Shown: positions 38,207-50,631, counted from the first letter of the stretch. The stretch: DNA of 64,000 bases from Gerris lacustris (GCA_951217055.1 OX578278.1:38227115-38291114), one strand, 5' to 3'. Program-made: numbers and translations. The notes: generated by a model not told the origin, from the sequence alone.

Positions 38207-39494
38207 CCTGAGTATAGAAGTTATAATAAATCGATTAGACTAAAAAAACCGTTCGATATAAGTCGAACCCACCAATAATATGAGCAGCGTAGATTTATTT
38301 CAGTGTGTGACGAGGGGGGGGGGGGCCACCAAGCTTCCGGCAAAAGAAACATAGATCCGTACACCAAACCATCTTTTAATAATATTCATGGGGAATAATA
38401 CATTAATTAAAGATTTAAATTCAAAAGTACTATGTTTATGAGAATGTTTTGATCAATATAATGTATTTTGATTTAGCTATCAAGTTTTATCTTTGACATT
38501 TTATTCGTAATGTCAACTAAAACAAAACAAAAAAAATCCTAACAAAACACTTAATTCTGAACAAATTGAAATGATTTAAGAAAATATTCAAAGAACTCAC
38601 AAGAAAATAATCGGTTTCATCTCAAAACAATATTTAATAAATAATTTATTTATGTATACGTCTAAAATAAAATATGCTGTTATTTTGTTTCATTCTATTT
38701 TTCATTTTTACCGATACATTAAATTATTCTTTGAAATATTTAGCGTTAAGTTGATTAAGATATCAATTTTAGATTCCGATAAGGTAACAGCAATTATTTT
38801 TGGGCTTATTTATTACACTAAAAACGTGGAAAAAAAGTGCAAAATAATAATACGAGAAAAAAAGAAGGAGAAATAGAAAAATAAAAACGTATAGCCTTAC
38901 TATATTTTGAATACGAAAGCGACGATTTGAATTATGTTTCTTTTTTTATTAAGAGAATTTATTATCAGAGAATGAAGGCGCCATGTTAAGTCCCAAACCG
39001 ATATTATCATTTCAACAGATCTGTGTTTTAATCTTTCTTTTGGGGGAAAAAAATAATAAAGCATAGACTTGATGAAGTGTCTTGCACTTCGTCTGGCAAA
39101 GTTTAAACAATTATTTACAACTTAACATTTTATTTTTCTTAAATTATTTATTTTTTCTCAATATAAAAGTTGAATAATCAACATCTGTTTGTAGTCTCCC
39201 TCGGACAGGGATGATTTAATAATGTCTCTGCCTGTCCGTCCGTCCGTCTGTCACAACCTCCATAAATTTTGAGTATTTACATTTAACCAAGAAACTTTGC
39301 ATTTGTTGTAAGGTCTGATCTCGAGTTGTTGGTGTCGAGGCAGACTGTAGATTGTAGATACACTGAATTGACTTGTTAAACGACCTGCGTCTCCCCACTG
39401 AAATATTTTCCTTGCTTAATAGGCACTAGAGACGAAATCTGTAACGGTAACATATTCACAACCCTCCCCCCCCCCCCCTCCCCAAAGTGTTCAT
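38207..39494. other. Unassigned AT-rich DNA
   Basis: Holds a poly-G run at about 38312-38323, a GTCCGTCCGTCCGTCTGTC tract near 39233 and a poly-C run near 39466. No gene. Confidence 0.4.
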
Positions 39495-39665
39495 ATAGTT
39501 GTGATAACCGTGATAAGCTATTAGGCTACAGAACAGGAATTATTGGTAACAATAGAATAGTTTAATGTTGTTTGCCCCTTAGAAGCCTGTGATGTCACCA
39601 ATCTTTGAGCATCTATTTGAAACGAGGGCTTTTAACACTCTTTACCCTTAGGTCTTTGATAAAAA
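39495..39665. repeat. Family D dispersed repeat, copy 2
   Basis: GTGATAAGCTATTAGG, TTGGTAACAATAGAATAG, GATGTCACCAATCTTTG, CGAGGGCTTTTAAC and TAGGTCTTTGAT follow the order seen at 13795-13985. Confidence 0.6.
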
Positions 39666-40461
39666 AAAAAAAAAAAACATATAAGGGTAAGGGCCGGTTT
39701 AGTGTACCTCAATCTTATGGAGATAATCGTTGAGAAATGCGTGTATGTATGCATAGTTGTATAATAAGCCCTTTGGCAGGCCTTAGCCCTCAACTGGCTG
39801 TTGAACCAAGGAATATTATTACCACGTATGGCCATGTTGGTTGATTGTTTGATTATGTACCTCTACTTGTATTTTTGAGATGATGTTTTTGAGATTGATA
39901 CCAAAAATGTTATAAATTGGTTTGTCTGTTGTAGTTAAAGATACATTAAAAATTCAAAGAATTTCCAATCGTATGGCGCTTACGAGTATATATGCGTTAG
40001 AAATAACAATATAAACCCATCAAAATCGGGAAATTTTACGTTTATAATTCTTTGACTGTTTACACATAAGCTGGAATATGAGCAAGAAAACAGAGGAAAA
40101 GATTATAATAATGGAAAATAATTACGATATAAATCGCTAGTGGTTTGTTGTAAAGAAATCTAAACAAATCGATTTTTTTCTTTATTGGAAATTTATTCAT
40201 GTTGAAAAGGAATTACTTATTGTATGTTGTGAAGGTCGCTACGTCAATTCTTCCCAGGTGGGCTAAACTTGGGCGTCTGGACCCTACAAATAAATATATA
40301 TTTATCAATTTCAAATATACTTAAATTTATACTCTTTTTGCACGAGACGAGAATATTCGTCTTTTAAATCCTTCCCATTACTAATAAGTAATAAAATCGT
40401 TTCGTGGCTTAACACCTTGACAAAAGATACATACATATACGAAATTATATATTATATATAT

Positions 40462-40463
<2 letters not shown>

Positions 40464-40520
<57 letters not shown>
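40464..40520. repeat. (TA)n microsatellite
   Basis: TA array with an imperfect lead-in from 40446. Confidence 0.95.
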
Positions 40521-43177
40521 TTAAACATCACATAAGACCTCTTTGAGTTATCGTGTACCTGCCCACTGAGGATAACATATTATAAGGAAATAAATGGACC
40601 TCCCATGAATATATAAAATTTTTATTGGATTTTAACATCTTTATTCCAGGGTCGAAGACTACATATTTCACACAGGTTATATATATCAACCAAATAAAAT
40701 GCCGAGAGCGTGTTTCCAAACTCGCGATAACACAGCTCAACAATGGCGATCGAAAAAATAAATAACAACTTTTTTGGTGCACAAAACTCATTGAACAAGC
40801 AAAAAGCGAACCAGACAATAAAAATACAACTTTGTCTGGTATAATTTAAAGATTTGTTGTCAGCTTTTGAACTAGAATAAATCACCGGAATTCCAAACTA
40901 ATGTATTAAAGAAATACAAAACCGATTGCGTGTGATCATTTAACATATTTTCCAATATCGACCATATTAGCGAATTCATTCATTCGGCAAGTATATATTG
41001 GTTATAATTATTTATAACTACTTACCTAGTAATCTTTATCTGATTATATAAAATCAAAATACCATTAATGGACTGACTGACTCACGATGTCCCTGGAACC
41101 CTACTGGACCTGCGACCCTGAAATTTTGTCGGTGTGTTTGTAGGAAACATTTTTTACGATCCATAATCTTTAATTTATGATGGCGACTTCTTTTTATGCC
41201 AAATTCATTATGACGATATTTTGGAACCAAGATATAAATAGAACCTGGAACTTAGGAAATTAGCTTTCTTTTATCACAAAAACATATAAGATGGAAGGAT
41301 TTTCCAATAGGTAATTTTAATTCAAGAAGGCTCAAAACTTTAAAACCAAATCCTTCCAGTTATGTGAATCATCGTATTTAGATTAATATTCTTTTTTATA
41401 ATGAGGATGTATTCTTATAAGGGATACGAGCCCAGCTGGGAATTTAATATTTTGGAAAGGGCTACTCCTTAAGATGCAAAGCACCAACTGATTAGAGATA
41501 TTTCCAATTTCAAACAAATTGATCAGTGCCGGTAAGAAAGTAATAATGGGATCAGTATAGCAGAGTGGACAGCATACTCGCAAACTCTCGAACCAAGGCT
41601 ATTATTAATATACCTAGAGATGATTGGAATCCTCTGGGAGGTGAAATGTTTCATACTGATGATCGTATTAAAGTAAATGTGTGAAATCGTCAGCCCCCCT
41701 CCCCATCTACGTAGTCTATGTCTTCGTTTTTAGAACCCGAGCCTTCGAGCTCAATTTGGGTTCAACCCCCTGGTTAAGGGGTAAAAATGAAACAATGATT
41801 AAAAGAAACAAAAAAATGGGGATAGAAAAAATTACCAAATTAAATTAATTCTTTGGAGACGTGAAGAAATCAAAATTTAGGTCAAATATTTAGACCTATA
41901 AAATAAATTCTCCCTCGAATACTCCGACTATCAAGGAGAAAACCAATATATATTATATATAAAGTGTGGGATGATGAATTTAGCTTAAAATGTTAAAAAG
42001 TAAACTCAAAGCGGTCAAGAAGTGATAAGAAATCCAAGATACAATTTAAAACGCTTAATTTACAAGTATAATACAAGTGGTTACTCAAACTGAGAGTAAA
42101 ATTGTAATAGTGCTTGTGATTCTCACCAGATTGCACTGATGTTTCATATTTTTCTCAACTCTCCCTATACAACATACATGAGAATAAACAGCGATAACGT
42201 CTTAGAAAAAAAATCTTCTAATTTTTTTTTTTTTTTTTCTTTCTTCTTTCTTTTTTACTGTATCAGGTTTTGTAGATCCTGTTCAGTATATTATATCTCG
42301 ACGAGTTCAGCTCTAAAGCACCAGCAAATGTCATTGTTTGGAGAAGCTCGATAAAATACTTTGCCCGAGAATTGTCGTACCGATACGCCAGCTTCAGTTA
42401 GTATATCAAGCCGCTAGGTGTCGTTGGGGCCAAGATCCACTTTTTCCACCTCCCTCTCTCTGTCTGTTCTTATGAGAAAGATTTCTTTTGGTACTTGACT
42501 CGCCCACGCCGTCAAAAGCCGAAGCAGTTAGTGTCACTAAGTCTTTTCACGTTGTTATAGTTATGATTAGTTTCTCGAGTCGCTTCTCCATTGTGAATTT
42601 CAACTGAGAAAAGATATTTAAAAAAAACAATTACGATTAAACAGCCCTCACGATGTTATACGTTTCTTTTCAAACCATTTTTTTCTTTTATCAGAATTAA
42701 AACCTGCTTGTCCCTAATCCCAACCTTTAGAAGACTCATCCTAAACTAATCCCATTTTTTAAAGCGCTATTATAAAAAAAACACAGCCTTTATAACCTCA
42801 ATAATGTACACTATGGACAACATAAAACGTCCCCAAGTTCGATAAATTAAAAACAAACAATGAAAATCATATTTTCAGCGCTTCCTTTTAAAACGTTAAA
42901 GAAATGCCGCAGTGTGAATTTTATTTTTTTCGTTCTCACGTTTTCGTCCATTTCAATTTATAAAGACAGTTATTTATCGTATAAAACCGAATTAAATGAG
43001 GCAAAATTTATGGACAACATTCAAAATCATTTTAAAATAAACTAAACTGAAGTTTAGAATAAATTAAAATCTTATTTTGTATATAACAAATAAGCATTAT
43101 TTTATATTTTCACGACTGAAATAATAATACAAGGAAAGAATTCTCATGAAATCAGCAAAAATGTGTATAACCTAGAT
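40521..43177. other. Unassigned AT-rich DNA
   Basis: Includes a GACTGACTGACTCACGATG string near 41074, common in transposon debris, and a T-run near 42223. The overlapping 96- and 87-residue minus-strand frames at 40528-40885 are not recognisable. A block at 42360-42560 is less AT-rich but unassigned. Confidence 0.35.
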
Positions 43178-43233
43178 GGGAATCGACCCAAAAATTCTTG
43201 TATTTATGCCGCAATACTCTATCCCCTGTGCCA
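43178..43233 (-). repeat. tRNA-like / SINE head with A and B boxes
   Basis: On the minus strand TGGCACAGGGGATAGAG (A-box-like) is followed about 44 nt later by GGGTCGATTCCC (B-box-like), the spacing of a tRNA promoter. I cannot close a full acceptor stem, so a decayed SINE head is more likely than a working tRNA. Confidence 0.45.
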
Positions 43234-43472
43234 GTCAGATAATAGATTAAAGGCTCAATCACATTGCATCTTCCTGACCCGGTGTAGTGTGATGGACTCT
43301 ATTGAAACTCTAACACCTCGGAAAAACTACTTACATGGTTAGATTCGTTTTTAAATGAAACTCAACGGAACTGTTTCGAAAAAAAAAAAAAAATTCTCGT
43401 TATTATCAGAGTTTTTGTAGTTTTTAGTTGCGCCCCTAATTTAAGACTAAAAAACAACAAACAAATTGGGGC

Positions 43473-43540
43473 TGGAAAGTATTGCGATGGCGTGAACATT
43501 TGATTTTGATGGATTTTTCAAGGTTAAAAGTAAAAGAAAT
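43473..43540 (+). repeat. Family B MITE, end fragment
   Basis: GGAAAGTATTGCGATGGCGT followed by TTTGATTTTGATGGATTTTT matches the start of the family B element at 45212 (AAAGTATTGTGATGGC, then TTCGATTTTGA). Confidence 0.55.
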
Positions 43541-44550
43541 TTCTAAAAAAATTAGTAGTCTGGTGTTTTACTTATATTCCATGAAAGTACTCTATATGTA
43601 TCGTAAAAGTTCTGAAAAAAAGAAAGCAGTCTAAACTAAAGGACAAGAGTAGGTGGTATGTTTTCCCATGCGTGCTAAGCACCTTAGTAGACAAAGTTAT
43701 TCCACCTGTATTGTTTATATTCCAGATAATCTTCATCGTCAACCTTTTTCCCCCTCGAAGTAACTCGTTCCTGCGTGAGACTCGTCTGCATTCCCTGTTA
43801 TCTAGAATGTTTGACCAAGAGCGTATCCTGGTAGCATCTACTTCCCAAGTTATAATAAAGGATGTTATATCTCTTAGTCGTGCACGCATCATCTTACTCG
43901 AGAGCATCTCCCGTTACAAGGGTAATAGGTTTGGTCCTTCCGTGTGTTATCTGTTACCACTGTGATTACATTGATGTCACTATTCTTTTTTTCTTTTATT
44001 CAGTTTTATACCATCTCAGGATAAGACATATCACACTGAGTTCTGTTTTTGGAGTTAAGTTGTCGATGTTAGTCGTGTCCTACCAGAACTAGACTTCTTA
44101 TCTTTTACGTCATAAACTTAAAAAAAGAGATAAAAGAAAAGTGAGTTGAACCTTTTTATGTATCATTACTTAAGGTCCGTTTATTTTATATGGAGAATTA
44201 TCTTGTTAAAAGTACATTACAGTTAATTTATAAAGAATTTTATTTTATACTCTCCTATATTATTCAGTACATATTTATAATAAAAATAAACAAGTAACAT
44301 TACGTTAGTAATGTAATGTATAGTAAATTCGTTAGTATCTTAACGTTTTTAAAATACTTTAACCGTCGTTAAAGATAGTTAAAAAAAACTGTACTAATAA
44401 ACCGGCAACGATGAAATTTAGCATATACATTCATTTTTTAATAATAATATATCTAAGTTAAAACTTATTAACTAAAGCTTTAGACATATATTATTTAATA
44501 AAACGTCTGCCAAGTGTGGCACATACCTTCCTCGTATCCATAACATGACT
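43541..44550. other. Unassigned DNA
   Basis: A block at 43620-43960 is open on both strands (111 residues minus, 97 plus) without recognisable content. Confidence 0.35.
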
Positions 44551-44558
44551 GTACAGAT
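44551..44558. repeat. hAT 8-bp target duplication, left
   Basis: GTACAGAT immediately before the CAGTGGTTCCC end; its partner is GTATAGAT at 46018-46025 (7 of 8 identical). Confidence 0.8.
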
Positions 44559-44599
44559 CAGTGGTTCCCAAAACCATTCGTGGACCCCTGGGGGTCCAC

Positions 44600-45000
44600 G
44601 ATTGGCTGGTGGAAATAATGTTAAGGAATTATCTGAAAAAGTGAAAGCTGAAATATCGGAACCAGACCCTAAAAGCAGTTGGATTTTAAATCGATTTACC
44701 AGCAAAAGCGATATTGAAGAGCTAAATTTGACCGTAGCAGAGCAAGATCAACTTATTGATTTAACAAGCACAATGTTAAAACATTAAATATTTATTGGAG
44801 TTATAGCTGATTGTGCGACGAGACCACAAGGAGTTATCTCTGAAAGCGTTGAAACATTTAACACCATTTTGTTCAACCTACACATGTGAACAGCTTTTTC
44901 AGTACTGTTTCATGAAGAATAAATATCAAAATTTCCTCAACGTTCATGTTCAAACTGCGACCCATTATCAAAGAAATTTTGGAGAAAAGAGATAGACTTC
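44600..45000 (+). pseudogene. hAT transposase C-terminal remnant
   Basis: Two frames carry a hAT (ZBED-like) transposase tail. The first (44600-44787) reads SSWILNRFTSKSDIEELNLT then AEQDQLIDLTS, equivalent to the stretch before the dimerisation domain. The second (44813-44995) contains LSLKALKHLTPFCSTYTCEQ LF then KNKYQNFLNV, the conserved hAT C-terminal dimerisation region (usually L..KAL..L.PF.TTYLCE..FS ... K.R..L). A frameshift and stop separate them, and the rest of the protein, including the catalytic DDE core, is missing. A third frame resumes the tail with LRPIIKEILEKRDRLHLSSD. Confidence 0.85.
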
Positions 45001-45211
45001 ATCTTTCATCTGACTTTATTCTTTCACTGAATAGGATTAGTCAGTGGACATAACACGCTTATAATAACTAATTATTACTAATGCGCTGTCTCAATGAATA
45101 CATAATCAATGCACTAATTTGCCTTGTGAAATAAAACTAATTTGTGTTTAGAGAAACTTGGCAATTTGTTTTTCTCTAATATTATTCTCTTGTTTTTACT
45201 TTCTCATATAT

Positions 45212-45603
45212 AGATAAAGTATTGTGATGGCGCAAAAAATTCGATTTTGAGATTTGTTACACGTTTAAAGGTCCCCTGAGTCCAAAAATTAGGTTTTTTA
45301 AAAAAATCTGTATGTTGTCTGTGCCGACACATTTTGACGAAGTTTGGCATACCTGTTCAAAAAAAATCATACCCCGACGCGAAATTATGAGAAACGGATT
45401 TTAATGATTTAAAAAGAAATTCTAAAATGCATTCCATTTAAATGCGGATCTAACGATATAAGCCGTATTTCCGGGAAAAATCTAGTTCTCCAGATATTGA
45501 TGAAAATAATCTGATTTTGTTGAATATCGAAAACAATAAGTAAACAACCACCTGTTAAACACGTTTTAAATAATATATTATCTAGGCATCGCATGGCTTT
45601 ATC
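45212..45603 (+). mobile_element. Family B MITE nested in the hAT element
   Basis: The left end GATAAAGTATTGTGATGGC and, reversed, the right end GATAAAGCCATGCGATGCC form an imperfect TIR. Interior strings TCATACCCCGACGCG and CCGTATTTCCGGGAAAA recur in related copies. About 390 bp, no transposase. It inserted after the hAT element. Confidence 0.7.
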
Positions 45604-46017
45604 ATTGAAGTGAGCTTAATGCAATAAATATTTAATATTACAATAGTTATTCATGACGAGTTTTTAGTTTAAATGGAAGATTGGAGTAGACGGTAGTGCC
45701 GTGTGTGACTCTCACTTCACTTGGAAGGTTCTATAGGAGGTTTCCTAATGGTGGATTCACAGTCACAGCTAGCGGATCGACACGCGTATCCGTCTGCATG
45801 TATAGAAACATATTAATTTTTTATCGGACCTGATTATATGAGAAAATTAGTCTGTGTTGTCTCGGACCTATTTTTCCGTTTTATTTGGGTATAACCATTA
45901 AAAACACTGGTAGTGAATGTCAAAGGGATGATTTTAATTTAAACACATGTTCAGGGTCCCCGATGATTTAATTAATTAACTGGGGGTCCGCGACTAACTA
46001 GCATTTGGGAACCACTG

Positions 46018-46025
46018 GTATAGAT
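46018..46025. repeat. hAT 8-bp target duplication, right
   Basis: GTATAGAT, partner of 44551-44558. Confidence 0.8.
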
Positions 46026-46251
46026 CATTCAATCTGCATTGTGTGTATTTTTTTGCTTTTTACCATTTTGCCAAGTGCAATTCAATAGAAAGTCAATTAT
46101 TGCTCCAATATCTCAGCTATTTTATTAGGCGTCAATTGGTAAAATATCAATTTTCAATTATGTCACACTCACTTAGGTTATTGGCTAAATAATTACTCAA
46201 TAAGTAAATGAGGCAAAAATAATAAATTACGAAATAGAAAGTGTGAAAACA

Positions 46252-46602
46252 CGCACGTTTGTGCAAATTCAGTGGCTACTATATACGATCACGTTGAAAT
46301 TTATAGGGGATCATCTGGGTGTAAATCCCTAACTATCCTCCAATTTTGTGCAAAATAGGTTCGTTAGAATGTGAGAAATTGATGTTAGGAGGAATCTTAT
46401 GGTTGCGCATGCGCAGTGGCTACTAGTGATCCGCTCACGATTAAGTTCATGAGGAAAAGTCTGTGGGTCAGTCCTTAACTATCCATCAATAACGTGAAGT
46501 ACGTAAAATGTGAGTGGAAGTTTGGATTTTGGAGGAAACAAAATTTTACTCCCCAAACGTGAATACAATGCTTCCGCTTTGGTAAACTCGGAAGCAAAAT
46601 GT
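46252..46602. repeat. Tandem duplication, about 144-bp unit, with a family A tip
   Basis: CAGTGGCTACTA recurs at 46270 and 46414, ATCCCTAACTATCC is echoed by GTCCTTAACTATCC, and TTAGGAGGAA by TTTGGAGGAA, each offset by about 143-144 bp. The right edge ends GCTTCCGCTTTGGTAAACTC GGAAGC, the reversed 5' hairpin of family A without the family A body. Confidence 0.75.
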
Positions 46603-47350
46603 CATGAAAATCTATTCAGTTCCTAATAGGTTTTTAAATTTAACTAATTACTAACAAATTTGAACTATTTTTAAGGATCTGTTGGCAAAGCCTCACAAAA
46701 ATGAGAGGACTCACTCACAAAAATGGAAGATATAATTTTCTGCGTTGCCTGTCTTTCGTTAACACCAAAAATCTCTCAAAATTCCCAGCATAAACCTGTT
46801 AAACTTTGCAATTATTTTATGTGTAACAACGACAGGAAAAATATAGACAAAGTCCCAAAAAAATAATCCCTTAAAAATAAGGGATGGACTTTTTAAAGGA
46901 AATAGGTAATGCCAAGTGTTAAATGAAAGAGGAGGACGCCATTAGTACAAAATAATTAAATATAAATACATATTATTTGGTTTCCTTGTTTTACTAATTC
47001 GTCTTTGCGACATGTGTCTTTAAAAATTGCGTTTTTAGTGTCCTCCTCCTCTATGTTTTTAACGAATCACCCAGAAATTGAACTTCCTATAGATCAAATA
47101 ACAATCAATGCACAACCGACCATCGAAGTAAACGGCTAAGTAGCATCGATGTCAACTTATATTTCCGACCTAAATAACAAAGTCATTTACCTCTCAAAAT
47201 ATGTTGCCTCTATTTCAATTTTAATATCAATAAACTATCCTCCCCGTCAAACCGAGATAAACAGACTGACACAAGAATATTTAGTAAGTATGTAGTAGGT
47301 AGCATTGCATAAAATAGCTAATATAGAAAGTATTATAGTTTGGTATGTTG
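46603..47350. other. Unassigned AT-rich DNA
   Basis: No feature recognised. Confidence 0.4.
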
Positions 47351-47418
47351 TAAGAAATCCGTTTCAGACATCAGGGAACATTTTTGGTTCCGTGTCTGTC
47401 TGTCGCACAATCTTCAAA
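47351..47418 (+). repeat. Family A core fragment
   Basis: AAATCCGTTTCAGACATCAG, GGAACATTTTTGGTTCC and GTGTCTGTCTGTCGCACAAT match the most conserved block of family A; flanks do not. Confidence 0.8.
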
Positions 47419-47514
47419 ATTATTTTGTTTAGCGTGTATACGCGCATGAAAGGTGTTGTGATTTATAAAATAAATCTGCCATGAACTCCAGCTGACGGCT
47501 TCTAGCCAAGCTTT

Positions 47515-48170
47515 ATGTTTTTGACATTTTCATGCCTTGGCTATGGCACATGAACTCGAAAAGCGTTACACGAAGGTGTGCACTCAAACCTGCCCGCTCT
47601 TGGTAGGGTCCCCCTACCACGCTCGGTAGGTCCTCCACACCCCTCCCCTCCCGATCGGTTACCTGCCCCACGTCACGTCTCACTCTCTTCGCTTCACGCT
47701 ACCGTTCCAGGAGTCGCTCGCCCCCCCCCCCCCCCCCCCCTCCCAACTTCAACTTCTGTTCTACTGCTCCGATTTGCACCGGACAAACGCCACAACCCTT
47801 AGAATTTTATTCCTAATAAACTTACAAACATAAAATTTATATTATACTTTATAATTTTTTATTTTGATTATACTATAATTTTTGCATTTATTATAAAAAT
47901 ATGGGTGAAGAAGCTAAAAGATTACTTCTTAACAAACTGGAAAAGAAAAAAGTACTTTCTTTCTTCGTGCACAACAATTATGGTCGATTCAATTCCTAAT
48001 TTACAAACCCAGGAATCTGCACGCTCAAATTTTTGGACATTGTCATGTCTTTACTTTGGCACATAAACTCGAAAATCGTTACTAAAAAACGACACTAAAA
48101 AGCGTTACACAAGCGTTACCAAAAAACAGCACTAAAAAACGACAGCAAAAAGCGTTACATGACAATGTCT
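47515..48170. repeat. Direct-repeat module flanking a GC/poly-C block, with CGTTAC minirepeats
   Basis: GACATTTTCATGCC..GGCACATGAACTCGAAAAGCGTTAC at 47522-47570 recurs as GACATTGTCATGTC..GGCACATAAACTCGAAAATCGTTAC at 48036-48086. Between them lies an unusually GC-rich block with a 20-bp C run near 47722. The second copy is followed by four CGTTAC units interleaved with AAAAAACGACA strings, ending ACATGACAATGTC, the inverse of its own start. The 74-residue open frame at 47578-47802 is Pro-rich because of the C run and not believable. Confidence 0.65.
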
Positions 48171-48748
48171 CACTGTCTTGCAGACTCGTATGAAGTTTTT
48201 TTCATAATATTATTGCTATTGTGAAATTACTATGGAAATAAACAACCGTTATTGTTATTATTATTATCACAATGTATAATATTATGTTATGTTAGGGGGA
48301 TAAAATATCTTAACTGAAGATTTACCGTGCAACAACTTCTTATTACAGTAGTTTAAGAAAATATTTATACGAGAATCGTTATATCAACTCTTACTTTATG
48401 TACTTTTATATTTCCCGAAAAAGGCATACAAATCTTATTTAACTACTAATATCTTTATTAGTTATTCCACTATATTATACACTAAAGAGAATTTTTGGTT
48501 TTGATACCATTATAAAAAATAATGAGGGTTGTAAAAAAACGTTTAAAGTGTGAAATAATATTCACTATAATCATTAATAAAATAACTTACGGATAATGGA
48601 TATATGTACCTATAAAATAACTAATAATACAAGTTCACATTATTGATTTGTATCTAACATATTTTTAATATTTATAAAATCACGATACTTCATAGCAAAA
48701 TATTTTTTCTCCCATAGCAAATTGAGTAATGGCTAGTATATAATATAA

Positions 48749-48888
48749 AGAGAAAGTATTGCGAGGCACTTGAGCTAATTTTATAGACTGAAAGAATTTG
48801 TTTAAAACCCAGTTTTTTGGACTCGGGATACCTTAAAATGTGCAAATCTATCAACATTTAATTTTATCGCCATCACAATACTTTCTCT
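48749..48888 (+). mobile_element. Family B MITE, 140-bp copy
   Basis: AGAGAAAGTATTGCGAGGC at the left and, reversed, AGAGAAAGTATTGTGATGGC at the right form TIRs; flanks are TATA-rich. Much shorter than the 45212-45603 relative, with most of the interior lost. Confidence 0.8.
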
Positions 48889-49249
48889 CTATATATACGA
48901 TGAATAATCCAAATACCACCGATACTGACTCATTACAATATCTCTCACACAATGCACAATATCTCACGGTTAATGCAAAAGTGCAAACCCCCTCACCCCC
49001 TAAAGTTTTTAACAAAACAAAAAAAGACTAGAGAAGAATCAGAAGATTGATTTACTAGGAAGCTGAGTGTCGATCAAAATGCCTGTTATTAAGAGGTAAG
49101 GCCCGAAAAATAAACGTTAAACAGATAAAACAGCAACGACAAAAACAACTCTTTTTAATTATTCTGAATCATTTTTATACTAATTTATAAATAATGTACT
49201 TTATATTGTTACGACATGACAATGTCATGTTATTGTTTTTATAGTTTAC

Positions 49250-49500
49250 GTAAAATATTATTTAACACTTTACCCTATTGCCTATTAGACATTCTTTTAG
49301 TAAGTTACCCCCTATTTCATTGCAAATTTTAGATGACCTAGGTGGGTATGAAAATTAGACAAAGGAATAGTATTTGACAATACTGAATTAGACTAAGGAA
49401 TATTATAACTTTTATGTACAGAAATGTGATATTCATTTTCCCCAAGTAGTTTCGACTAAATATCCCTTTATGTTAATACTTAAGGGGGTACTCAATAAAA
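49250..49500. repeat. Family F-related fragment
   Basis: Contains AGACAAAGGAATAG, ACAGAAATGTGATATTC and AAATATCCCTTTATGTTAAT, shared with 22200-22360 and 37865-38206. A poly-C run follows at about 49535. Confidence 0.55.
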
Positions 49501-49953
49501 GTTTTGCCTCTTGCCTCGTATTTTACATTGATACTCCCCCCCCCCCCCCCCAACTAAAAGTGTACCAAATATTATTTACTAGCTGGTCTCGCCTGGCCCA
49601 CGGCCAGCCTGCAGCCGTCTAGCTGCCATGTACATATATGCAGATAATTTAATTTAATTATTTAAATGCTGGTACTTGTATAATAGTATTGCACTTGGTA
49701 TATATTTATTGAATTGAAAATTCCATTTTTAGTGTAAACTTATTCAACGAATCTGTCAAAATAACAGTAAATTATATTATAGTTATTTCTTCAACTACTA
49801 TGATCTTACACTTCACGTTCCATCGAGAATATCATGTTAAAGTTTCTAATCTGTTAATAATAAATATTTAATTTTAATTAATAAATATTTTAATTTAATA
49901 GTTCCTTAAAACTTAGTATAATAATGTTTATTTAACAGTCTACACTTTTTTAT

Positions 49954-50019
49954 CTTGTCTACAATATTTTTTAATCTTGCCTACAATATTTTTTAATCTT
50001 GCCTACAATATCTTTCCCT
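49954..50019. repeat. Minisatellite, 22-bp unit, three copies
   Basis: CTTGYCTACAATATTTTTTA-type units start at 49954, 49976 and 49998. Confidence 0.85.
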
Positions 50020-50176
50020 ATAAAGGTTAAAATTTAATTTTAAAACAATATATATACATTCATTCACAAGTTTATTGGTCGTAAAACCAACACACAGTTG
50101 GTAAATGTATAAATCAAAACAGTTTTAGGACGAATTTAAAAAAATAAAATAAATAAATACATAAATATTTTAAGAG

Positions 50177-50237
50177 AAAAGTGTTGACATCGCATTTATA
50201 AAAATAAAAATTATCAGATTTAAAGTCAACACTTTTT
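50177..50237. repeat. Small inverted repeat
   Basis: AAAAGTGTTGAC and GTCAACACTTTT, 36 bp apart: a possible mini-hairpin element. Confidence 0.65.
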
Positions 50238-50631
50238 ATATTATTTATAGATATCTATTTCTTAAAATAAGAATAGGCATAAGAACAAATAATAAAAATA
50301 TAAAACCTATTAAAAAGGACACGAATAGAACAAACGTGAAATATATAATAAATAAATAAGGAGACGAAAAAATGAACATGTATTACAAAAAAATACATCA
50401 GATAAACAACAAAAACTATGTTTATTTTTTATATACATATTTGTAAAGATGCTTTCAGTTATTTTTAAATATATTATATAGTATAAACGTAAAGTTAATA
50501 AGAAAGAAATATGTTGACATTTCGCGACTCTATTGTTTGCTATTTCCAATAATAGTACAACTATGCCGCATAACTTGTCATTGTGAGCAACATCATCATT
50601 TTTTTTATTTTCTCACATTCGCCGTTTATAT

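Larger units (their letters stand above)
44559..46017 (+). mobile_element. hAT transposon, internally deleted, 1459 bp
   Basis: Ends are CAGTGGTTCCCAAA and its reverse complement TTTGGGAACCACTG. The flanking 8-bp duplication GTACAGAT/GTATAGAT is the size produced by hAT transposases. GGGGGTCC occurs just inside both ends. Only the C-terminal part of a transposase remains (44600-45000), and a smaller MITE is nested at 45212-45603, so the element is dead. Confidence 0.9.

Noticed and set aside
43572..43965. 111- and 97-residue ORFs on opposite strands
   Set aside because: Both strands open over the same interval without a recognisable family; chance is the simplest explanation.
47690..47745. 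CRISPR or regular spaced-repeat array
   Set aside because: No regularly spaced direct repeats with unique spacers were seen anywhere; repeats are microsatellites or short tandem units.
47578..47802. Proline-rich 74-residue ORF
   Set aside because: Produced by a poly-C run and GC-rich filler; no start context, domain or conservation visible.
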